Assembly: GCA_965212595.1 (NCBI GenBank)
Contig: CBDBVE010000005.1
Span: 124,001-188,000 of the forward strand
From: Poritiphilus sp965212595
Lineage (GTDB): Bacteria; Bacteroidota; Bacteroidia; Flavobacteriales; Flavobacteriaceae
DNA length: 64,000 nt
Direction: 5' to 3'
A program made the translations under genes and the position numbers. The notes below the pieces were generated by a model. That model saw only the letters and a program-made list of their open reading frames with translations. It was not told the origin of the DNA and did no database searches. Shown here piece after piece: positions 18,986-26,466 of the stretch. Position 1 is the first letter of the stretch, and each line of letters starts with the position of its first letter.

Positions 18986-19507
18986 CTACTTTTCTGTAAT
19001 ATTTATTTCGACTGCTCCCGTATCAGAAAGCAAATCTCTTAATTCCTTCTCGTTATCATGTACCCCTATTTCCATCAAAAAATGGTCATCGGTTGTGCGT
19101 AAATCTGGATTCTCCGCCTTTTTAAAAGGCCAAAGTTTACTGCGCAGATAAAACGTTATTACCATTAGATGCGCTGCAAAGAAAACGGTCATCTCAAACA
19201 TTATGGGAACAAAAGCGGGCATATTCTCTAAATAGCTAAAACTTGGCTTTCCTCCTATATCCTGTGGCCAGTCTGAAATCATGATGTAATTCATCATTAC
19301 AATAGCCACCGCCAGGCCAAGACATCCATACATGAAAGAAGTTATGGCGATTCTCGTGGGTTCCAGGCCCATAGCTTTGTCTAGTCCGTGAACAGGAAAA
19401 GGGCAGTATACCTCCTCTATATGATGTTTGGCTTTCTTTACCTTTTTAACGGCCTGCATTAGCACGTCGTCGTCATCGTAAAATGCCTGTATAACTTTAG
19501 ATGCCAT
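18986..19507 (-). CDS. actD: Alternative complex III subunit ActD (DUF3341)
   Basis: A 173-residue membrane protein with two transmembrane helices (around residues 60-80 and 100-120), matching the DUF3341 family. It is a small structural subunit of alternative complex III sitting beside ActC. The region YCPFPVHGLDKAMGL is typical of the family's N-terminal domain. It lies 2 bp after actC, so translation is probably coupled. Confidence 0.94.
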   Translation of the reverse strand: MASKVIQAFYDDDDVLMQAVKKVKKAKHHIEEVYCPFPVHGLDKAMGLEPTRIAITSFMYGCLGLAVAIVMMNYIMISDWPQDIGGKPSFSYLENMPAFVPIMFEMTVFFAAHLMVITFYLRSKLWPFKKAENPDLRTTDDHFLMEIGVHDNEKELRDLLSDTGAVEINITEK

Positions 19508-19509
19508 AG

Positions 19510-21240
19510 TTATTTGTTATTGTTTAGTTGGTGCGCCTGTCCGGCCCAATCATCTCGCTGTGCCCTTCCCGGGAATGATCCGGTGATTGAATCTAAAAGG
19601 TTGTATTCCTTTTCGGTCATTCTACTCACTTGAGCGAAGGTAAAAATCCCTATTTGGTTTAATGTTTGCTCCATTTGAGGACCAATACCTTTTACTTTTT
19701 TAAGATCATCAGGAGTCTCTTTGCTAGCATCGAATGCCCCAATACTATCTAGCAGTGTAGAAACCTGCGCTTCATCGTGTCCATCCTCTGCTGTTGGTGC
19801 TTCAGTTACTTCTTCTTTTACTTCTGGTGCCTGAGTGCTAATTTGGTATAAAGGTTTTCCAGCATCTCTAAGGCGCTTATAACGCTCTCCTGAGGATTTC
19901 AGAATAGATTTTACCTCGGCCTGCGCAATTACAGGGAAGGTTCTGGAATACAATAAGAACAACACAAAGAAGAAACCTATTGTTCCTATGAAGATACCAA
20001 TATCTACAAATGTCGGTGAGAACATTGTCCATGAGGATGGTAAATAGTCGCGGTGCAAAGAAGTCACGATGATCACGAAACGTTCAAACCACATCCCTAC
20101 ATTAACTACAATTGATATAATGAAGGAGACTACAATACTAGTTCTTACCTTTTTAAACCACATAACCTGTGGAGAAACCACATTACAGGTCATCATTAAC
20201 AGATATGACCACCAGTAAGGCCCCGTAGCCCTGTTTAAAAATGCATATTGCTCGTATTCCACGCCAGAATACCAGGCGATGAAAAGCTCGGTGATATAAG
20301 CACAACCCACGATGGAGCCAGTGATCATAATAACAATATTCATCAACTCAATATGTTGCACGGTGATATAGGCTTCCAGGCTGCAAACTTTCCTCATAAT
20401 GATTAAAAGTGTTTGCACCATTGCAAAGCCAGAAAAGATCGCACCAGCAACAAAATAGGGAGGGAAAATCGTAGTATGCCAGCCAGGAATTACAGATGTG
20501 GCAAAGTCAAAAGATACAATAGTGTGTACAGATAGTACCAGAGGGGTAGCTAATCCTGCAAGAACAAGAGATACCTCCTCAAAGCGTTGCCAATCTTTTG
20601 CACGACCGCTCCAACCAAAACTCACCAGGCTGTAAATTTTCTTCTGGAAGGGTTTTACCGCCCGGTCCCGGATCATGGCAAAATCAGGAAGCAAGCCTGT
20701 CCACCAAAAAACCAGGGAAACAGAAAGATAGGTTGAGATCGCAAATACATCCCATAAAAGCGGCGAGTTAAAGTTTACCCATAAAGACCCAAATTGGTTA
20801 GGGATAGGGAGTACCCAATATCCCAGCCATGGACGTCCCATGTGGATAACAGGGAATAGTCCTGCCTGAATTACCGAAAAGATGGTCATGGCCTCAGCCG
20901 AACGGTTAATCGCCATTCTCCATTTCTGCCTGAACAGAAGAAGTACTGCCGAAATCAGGGTACCCGCATGACCGATACCTACCCACCATACAAAGTTGGT
21001 AATATCCCAGGCCCAGCCAACCGTTTTATTTAATCCCCAGGTTCCGATCCCGGTAGATATGGTGTAAATAATACAACCAATTCCCCAAAGAAAGGCGGCC
21101 AGGGCAATTGAAAAAACAATCCACCACTGCTTATTGGCCCTGCCTTCAACCGGAGCTGCAATATCTACCGAAACATCGTGGTAGCCTTTGTCTCCAAGTA
21201 CTAGGGGTTTACGTATTGGTGCTTCGTAATGCGACGCCAT
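19510..21240 (-). CDS. actC: Alternative complex III subunit ActC (NrfD-like) with C-terminal helix-hairpin-helix extension
   Basis: A 576-residue integral membrane protein with about ten helices of the NrfD/PsrC type. It is the likely menaquinol-oxidising subunit. Residues about 1-460 are the membrane core (for example TNFVWWVGIGHAGTLISAVL, split by loops). After a charged linker (EVKEEVTEAPTAEDGHDE) comes a soluble tail, DDLKKVKGIGPQMEQTLNQ then IGIFTFAQVSRMT, which is a helix-hairpin-helix of the KGIGP type usually met in DNA-binding or ribosomal-protein contexts. The tail is in frame and ends with the stop, so it is a genuine fusion. Its role is unknown. The gene lies 34 bp after actB. 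Confidence 0.94.
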   Translation of the reverse strand: MASHYEAPIRKPLVLGDKGYHDVSVDIAAPVEGRANKQWWIVFSIALAAFLWGIGCIIYTISTGIGTWGLNKTVGWAWDITNFVWWVGIGHAGTLISAVLLLFRQKWRMAINRSAEAMTIFSVIQAGLFPVIHMGRPWLGYWVLPIPNQFGSLWVNFNSPLLWDVFAISTYLSVSLVFWWTGLLPDFAMIRDRAVKPFQKKIYSLVSFGWSGRAKDWQRFEEVSLVLAGLATPLVLSVHTIVSFDFATSVIPGWHTTIFPPYFVAGAIFSGFAMVQTLLIIMRKVCSLEAYITVQHIELMNIVIMITGSIVGCAYITELFIAWYSGVEYEQYAFLNRATGPYWWSYLLMMTCNVVSPQVMWFKKVRTSIVVSFIISIVVNVGMWFERFVIIVTSLHRDYLPSSWTMFSPTFVDIGIFIGTIGFFFVLFLLYSRTFPVIAQAEVKSILKSSGERYKRLRDAGKPLYQISTQAPEVKEEVTEAPTAEDGHDEAQVSTLLDSIGAFDASKETPDDLKKVKGIGPQMEQTLNQIGIFTFAQVSRMTEKEYNLLDSITGSFPGRAQRDDWAGQAHQLNNNK

Positions 21241-21274
21241 AAATTTATTGTATTGTTACGTTCTTTATTTTTGA

Positions 21275-24200
21275 TTAAGCTTCGTCTGTATTTCTCACCT
21301 TTACATGATAGAAAACATTGGGTTTTGTTCCAACACTTTCTAAAAGGTGATACATTCTATCGCTCTTTTTTAGTTCGGTTATTTTGCTCTCCTCATCATT
21401 AACATCTCCAAAAACAATGGCTCCTGTGCTACAAGCGCTTGAACAAGCTGTCTGGAATTCTCCATCCTTTATCATTCTGCCGTCGCGCTTAGCATCCAGT
21501 ATGGTTTTTTGCGTCATTTGAATACACATCGAGCACTTCTCCATTACTCCTCTTGAACGCACATTTACATCAGGGTTCAATACCATTTTCCCCAGATCGT
21601 TGTTCATATAGTAATCAAACTCATCATTATTATTATATAGGAACCAGTTAAAGCGGCGAACTTTATAAGGACAGTTGTTCGCACAGTAACGGGTACCTAC
21701 GCAACGATTGTAGGCCATATGATTCTGCCCTTGCCTACTATGGGAAGTAGCTGCCACCGGGCAGACGGTTTCGCAAGGCGCATGGTTGCAATGCTGACAC
21801 ATTACAGGTTGAAAGGCTACCTGAGGATTTGCCGCCGGATCTTCCATTTGTTCGAAGCCGACCTTAGAGCCATAAGCTCCTGAAATTTCATCTTTTTTAG
21901 TATTATCTCCTTCGAAAGTGTCTTCTGAAGAATAGTAACGATCTATTCTTAGCCAGTGCATATCTCTGGACAGACGAACTTCCTCCTTACCCACAACCGG
22001 TACGTTGTTTTCGGCATGGCATGCAATAACGCAGGCACCACAACCGGTACAGGCATTCAGATCAATAGACATATTAAAATGATGCCCTATGGAACGGTCA
22101 AAACTTTCCCAAAGGTCTACCGAGGTCGCCGGTACTTCCTGGTGATTCAATGACACTACCGGAACATGGTTCCATTCAGAGTGATCTTTTGTATTGAAGA
22201 TCTCGAGGTTTGTTTCTTTAATGATGTCTCCTCTTCCCATCAAAGTCTTGTGAAGCTGAACACAGGCAAACTCATGATTGCCAGATGATTTCTCAACCGT
22301 TATGGTCTGTACATTGGAAAATTGCTGGTAGAGTGGATAGGCGTTAACACCTGTTTGCATCTCCTCTTTCATTCCCGCAGTTTTTCCATAACCAAAGGAA
22401 AGTCCAACTGTTCCAGGAGCTTGTCCGGGTTGTATGATCACAGGAACATTATCAACACTTACCCCGTTCACCGTGAGTTTCGCGTAACTACCATCTAAAC
22501 CTCCGTTTGCAACATTCTCATTGATCAAACCTAGCATCTCTGCATCGGCTTTAGAAACGGTTAGGTAGTTATCCCAGGAAACCCGTGTAATTGGATCTGG
22601 AAATTCTTGAAGCCAGGGGTTCCCGGCTTGCCGGCCATCACCCATACCAACCTTAGAGTACAAAGTAAGTTCCATGCCTCCACTAGAGGCTGACGCCAGG
22701 CTTCTTACGGCTCCGGCCACGGAAAATGAAGACGCTTCAGCTTGTTCTTCTTCAACAGCTTGCTCTTCCTCCTTATCCGCATCACTGGCCATCATCACGG
22801 GGTCCGCACTGTCAACCTCTGTTATTATTGTATCTCCAGACGGGGTGTAAACACCATCATGAAGGGCCTTATTCCAGTCTGCTCCTCCCAGGATGGAAGT
22901 ACTCCAGGTCTCTTTTATATAGTCGTAATAACTTTTATCGCTACGCATCCAAGTCAGAAGCGAACTCTGGAACTGGCGCGTATCGAATAATTCTTTGATA
23001 GCAGGCTGCATGAGGCTATAATGTCCTTTTTGAAATTCGGCATCACCCCAGGACTCCAGATAGTGGTTGGCAGCTGCGGTATATTGTGCTACGGCCGTTG
23101 TATCATTCCAATTCGTAGAAAAGACTATAGAAAGGTCTACATTATCTATCCCCTCCTGGAAGTCCGCAGCATTCGGTAATGTATACATTGGATCAACACC
23201 GTCTGTGATAAGCGCCCCAACTCTTCCCGCTTTCATATCGGAGATTAGCTTGGTAACGGCCGTGTTATTACCTTTTCTTATATATCTTGGAGCTTCTGGA
23301 TCAAAGGCTTCGCTATTCAGCATTTCATTGATCGCTAAAGCCACAGCTTGTGCGTCATTATCATCCAGACCTGTTACAACAACCGCCCTGCTCCCTGCCT
23401 TTTTTATTTCGGCTGCAACATTTTCAATTGTCTGGTTCAGGCTATCGTCAAGGCTTACATTAACACTGCTGTTGTTCAATTTTCCAAATAAACTGGCTAG
23501 CGCTTTCTTTTGCTCTGTTGGTGACAATGGAATACGCTTGTCTGCATTTGCGCCGGTAAGCGACATATTAGCTTCTAACTGAATGTGCTTAGACATTTTA
23601 CCATTTGCAGGAACGCGTCCTTTAGCATAGCCGGCGTCAAAACCTCCTCCTTGCCAATCTGCAAGAAAATCGGCTGAGAAAGAAACAATTACATCTGCGT
23701 TCTCAAACTTATAACCAGCTAATGCCCTTTCTCCATACCTGGCTTCGAATGCAGATAAGGCCGCATCTTCAGAAATGGCGTCATAGGTAACATGAGTCAC
23801 ATTCCCGAAAGCCTCAGAAAACTCTGCAATCAGCCGAGATGTAGAAGGACTTGCATAAGTCTGGGTCAGCAGTGCAATTTGCTTACTGGAACCCTTTAAG
23901 GCACCTAATTTCGCCATAGCTGCCGCGTCTAGCGCTGCCCATTCTACAGGACCTTCACTGGTAAGCGGTCCTTGTATACGGGTACTGTCGTAGAGCGAAA
24001 GTACCGAAGCCTGCACCCTGGCGTTGGAAGAACCTCCAACGGCCGCTTCCGTATTATTTTCAATTTTAATAGGGCGTCCTTCCCTGGTCTTTACCAAAAT
24101 GCTGGCAAAATCAAAACCATCTGCTACCGTAGTTGCGTAGTAGTTGGCCACACCCGGAATGATCTGCTCAGGTTTAACTACATAAGGAATAGATTTTCTC

Positions 24201-24424
24201 ACAGGTCCCTCACATGCCGCAAGTGAAGCTGCTGCCGTGCTAAATCCGACATATTTCAAAAAATCCCTTCTGTTGGTAGTTCCTGTTGATAGGTTTTCCT
24301 TATCCCCTAAAAAATCATCTACCGGAATCTCTTCGGAAAACTCATTTTGTCTTAGCGTCTCAACAATGGAATCGTTAGGGTTTAGCTCCGCCTCACTTTT
24401 CCAATATTTTTTGTTTGATGCCAT
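21275..24424 (-). CDS. actB: Alternative complex III subunit ActB (iron-sulfur protein with Tat signal)
   Basis: A 1049-residue fusion of a molybdopterin-oxidoreductase-like half without cofactor and a ferredoxin-like half. The start at 24424 (MASNKKYWKSEAELNPND) is chosen because the longer in-frame version overlaps actA by 32 bp. A twin-arginine signal, NRRDFLKYVGFSTAAASLAAC, sits at about residues 70-90 and ends in a lipobox-like Cys. The C-terminal third binds one [3Fe-4S] and three [4Fe-4S] clusters: CTGCGACVIACHAE, CQHCNHAPCETVCP, RYCANNCPYK and CSMCIQ plus ACSSACSTGAI. It passes electrons from ActC to the ActA hemes on the periplasmic side. Confidence 0.95.
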   Translation of the reverse strand: MASNKKYWKSEAELNPNDSIVETLRQNEFSEEIPVDDFLGDKENLSTGTTNRRDFLKYVGFSTAAASLAACEGPVRKSIPYVVKPEQIIPGVANYYATTVADGFDFASILVKTREGRPIKIENNTEAAVGGSSNARVQASVLSLYDSTRIQGPLTSEGPVEWAALDAAAMAKLGALKGSSKQIALLTQTYASPSTSRLIAEFSEAFGNVTHVTYDAISEDAALSAFEARYGERALAGYKFENADVIVSFSADFLADWQGGGFDAGYAKGRVPANGKMSKHIQLEANMSLTGANADKRIPLSPTEQKKALASLFGKLNNSSVNVSLDDSLNQTIENVAAEIKKAGSRAVVVTGLDDNDAQAVALAINEMLNSEAFDPEAPRYIRKGNNTAVTKLISDMKAGRVGALITDGVDPMYTLPNAADFQEGIDNVDLSIVFSTNWNDTTAVAQYTAAANHYLESWGDAEFQKGHYSLMQPAIKELFDTRQFQSSLLTWMRSDKSYYDYIKETWSTSILGGADWNKALHDGVYTPSGDTIITEVDSADPVMMASDADKEEEQAVEEEQAEASSFSVAGAVRSLASASSGGMELTLYSKVGMGDGRQAGNPWLQEFPDPITRVSWDNYLTVSKADAEMLGLINENVANGGLDGSYAKLTVNGVSVDNVPVIIQPGQAPGTVGLSFGYGKTAGMKEEMQTGVNAYPLYQQFSNVQTITVEKSSGNHEFACVQLHKTLMGRGDIIKETNLEIFNTKDHSEWNHVPVVSLNHQEVPATSVDLWESFDRSIGHHFNMSIDLNACTGCGACVIACHAENNVPVVGKEEVRLSRDMHWLRIDRYYSSEDTFEGDNTKKDEISGAYGSKVGFEQMEDPAANPQVAFQPVMCQHCNHAPCETVCPVAATSHSRQGQNHMAYNRCVGTRYCANNCPYKVRRFNWFLYNNNDEFDYYMNNDLGKMVLNPDVNVRSRGVMEKCSMCIQMTQKTILDAKRDGRMIKDGEFQTACSSACSTGAIVFGDVNDEESKITELKKSDRMYHLLESVGTKPNVFYHVKVRNTDEA

Positions 24425-24449
24425 ACGATATATCTGAATATTAGCTAGT

Positions 24450-25826
24450 TTAATAGTGACACTTACCACACTCAAGCCCACCCATCTGGGCGGCTGTAAG
24501 CTTTTCTACTCCATATTTTTTAGAAAGCTCTTCGTGAATTTTTTCATAGTAAGCGTTGTCCGCAACATTGACGTTGGTTTCTTTATGACAGTTAATACAC
24601 CATCCCATAGTAAGTGGCGCATACTGATACATGATTTCCATTTCTTCTACCGGCCCATGACAGGTCTGACATTCTATACCGGCGACGGACACATGTTGTG
24701 AGTGGTTGAAATAGGCAAAATCTGGTAAATTGTGAATACGCACCCATTCTACGGGCTGCGTCTCACCGGTATAGCTCTGGGTTTCTTCATCCCAACCTAC
24801 TGCCTTGTAAAGCAACTTAATCTGTGCCGTATAAAACTCATTCGTGTAGCCATTGGCTATATCATCTGCACTAGGTCCTTCGGCGTTTCCGGTATACTGA
24901 TAAATAGATTTGTGACAATTCATACAAACATTAAGAGAAGGAATCCCGGAATGTTTAGAAACACGTGCGGAGGAATGACAATACTTACATTCAATCTTAT
25001 TATCGCCAGCGTGAATTTTATGTGAATAGTGGATTGGCTGAATTGGCGCATATCCCTGATCTATTCCTAACTGCATCATCCATCCATAGGCGTAGTAACC
25101 TGCAGCTAAAATCAAAAATATTGAAGTAACTAAAACCAGAAATTGGTTTTGAGCAAATGCCTTCCAGATTGGAGTTCCCTTTTCTGCTTTTTCTTTTTCG
25201 AGCATTACCCCGTTTGCCTCGGCGATACGTCTTAAGGTTTTGTTTACCAGGAATAGCATGACTACCAAAAGTCCAAAAACCAGGGCAAGTGCACCCAGAA
25301 TGATCTCATTGGAAATGCCTGAGGAAGCTTCAGAAGTAGCACCGCCAGGACCTCCAGTAACAGCGACGGCAGGTGCTGGTGGAGGCGCAGCCGTATAGGC
25401 TAAAATATCATCTATATCCTGATCGGATAAAGTAGGAAAGGCGGTCATGGCCGCTTGGTTGTACTCAGCATATATTTTCGTCGCATAAGCATCACCGTCT
25501 GCAATCATTGCAGGACTGTTCTTGATCCAGGCATAAAGCCATGCCTTGTCTAAACCTTCGTCTTCCGCCAAACGGGTTTCAACATTGGCCAATGCCGGCC
25601 CTGTCATCTTTCGTTCAAGTGCATGGCATGCGGCACAATTCTGATTAAATAATTGCTTCCCCTTCACAGCATCTCCTCCAGCCTCGGCGGATTCCTCCGT
25701 AGCTACCTCAGCTTCCTGAGCGATAGCTTCATCTTGTGCAAAAACTGTAGTGGAAAGGAGTAGGAAAACTACTAAACTGAACCCAAAAAATTTAGAAATT
25801 CGATGGCGGTACGGAACCTTTTTCAT
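24450..25826 (-). CDS. actA: Alternative complex III subunit ActA, multiheme cytochrome c
   Basis: A 458-residue protein and first gene of the operon. After a signal peptide (ending near VFAQ) there is a monoheme cytochrome c domain (CAACH at residues 64-68, then MTGP), a Pro/Ala linker, two membrane helices (about 175-194 and 229-249) and a pentaheme domain with CKYCH, CMNCH, CQTCH, CINCH and, as the last residues, CGKCHY. Six c-type hemes in total would connect ActB to ActE or the oxidase. The N-terminal cytochrome makes it longer than ActA forms that hold only the pentaheme part. It has its own upstream promoter region. Confidence 0.94.
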   Translation of the reverse strand: MKKVPYRHRISKFFGFSLVVFLLLSTTVFAQDEAIAQEAEVATEESAEAGGDAVKGKQLFNQNCAACHALERKMTGPALANVETRLAEDEGLDKAWLYAWIKNSPAMIADGDAYATKIYAEYNQAAMTAFPTLSDQDIDDILAYTAAPPPAPAVAVTGGPGGATSEASSGISNEIILGALALVFGLLVVMLFLVNKTLRRIAEANGVMLEKEKAEKGTPIWKAFAQNQFLVLVTSIFLILAAGYYAYGWMMQLGIDQGYAPIQPIHYSHKIHAGDNKIECKYCHSSARVSKHSGIPSLNVCMNCHKSIYQYTGNAEGPSADDIANGYTNEFYTAQIKLLYKAVGWDEETQSYTGETQPVEWVRIHNLPDFAYFNHSQHVSVAGIECQTCHGPVEEMEIMYQYAPLTMGWCINCHKETNVNVADNAYYEKIHEELSKKYGVEKLTAAQMGGLECGKCHY

Positions 25827-25885
25827 ATTTAAAATATTTCTATCGAAATCTTGGCACGATAATTACGGTATGATAGGATAAAAAA

Positions 25886-25921
25886 GGTCAATTATCGTCG
25901 CTCAAATTGACGACAAAAATA
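25886..25921 (-). promoter_or_regulatory. Candidate promoter and operator of the act-cox operon
   Basis: On the minus strand TATTTTTG (25914-25921) fits the Bacteroidota -7 element TAnnTTTG, about 90 bp before the actA start. Immediately downstream, where transcription would begin, an inverted repeat GTCAATT / AATTGAC occupies 25887-25893 and 25905-25911. No clear -33 box was found, so this is a motif-based suggestion. Confidence 0.4.
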
Positions 25922-26021
25922 CGACATAGACTTTATTTTGGAAATGTTAAGGTATTGATAATTTCTAATTTATATTAATTCTAAATAACCTCAAAACCGC
26001 GATGTTTCCTGACTAAAAATT

Positions 26022-26029
26022 TACCTTTG
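26022..26029 (+). promoter_or_regulatory. Candidate -7 promoter element of the SPOR gene
   Basis: TACCTTTG fits the Bacteroidota -7 consensus TAnnTTTG and lies 34 bp before the start codon at 26063. Confidence 0.45.
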
Positions 26030-26062
26030 CACTAGATCGAAAAAATGAACGTTTATATAACA

Positions 26063-26438
26063 ATGAAAACGCCCCTTCACCATAGTATTGCTTGTTTGTT
26101 TTGGATTTTTTGCCAATGCCCAAAAGGGTAGCGTTTTGGTGGAGCAGGACCAAAGAATATCTTCGCTGATAGCGCTCTATAAATCAGTGAATTCCGAATC
26201 TAACTTCTATACGATTCAGGTAGGATTTGGAACCTATAACACTGCTGAGGAACTCAAGGCGAAAGTGGATGTAGATTTTCCAGGTTGGTTTTCAAAAATT
26301 GTATTCGATTCACCCACGTATCGGGTGCAGATAGGAAAGTTTAAGACCAAGCTCGAAGCGGAACGCAAATTTTTGGAGGTGCGTAAGAAATATCCGGCCG
26401 CGTTACTTTTAAAGCCCGAAAAGAAAACAAGTAAATAA
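26063..26438 (+). CDS. Secreted SPOR-domain protein (frame break in the signal peptide)
   Basis: About 124 residues. The mature part ends in a SPOR domain (FYTIQVGFGTYNTAEELKAK ... YRVQIGKFKTKLEAERKFLE), a fold that binds glycan strands stripped of stem peptides at division sites. As written, the open frame begins only at a TTG (26088). The ATG at 26063 lies in another frame, but deleting one base from the A4 run at 26066-26069 gives MKRPFTIVLLVCFGFFANAQ, a textbook signal peptide continuous with the SPOR part. I therefore annotate from 26063 across one suspected insertion. The gene converges on infB with a 28-bp gap. Confidence 0.8.
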
Positions 26439-26453
26439 GCTGTTCAGCTTTTT
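26437..26453 (+). terminator. Weak terminator-like palindrome after the SPOR gene
   Basis: AAGCTG-TT-CAGCTT followed by TTT, overlapping the SPOR stop codon region. The short loop makes the hairpin weak. Confidence 0.3.
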
Positions 26454-26466
26454 AAGAGCAAAGTTG

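Noticed and set aside
23067..23582. Open frame of 171 codons opposite actB
   Set aside because: Antisense to a conserved respiratory gene, with no signal or domain.
26088..26438. SPOR gene starting at a TTG at 26088
   Set aside because: The frame-shifted ATG at 26063 gives a complete signal peptide, which is a better explanation than a TTG start in the middle of it.
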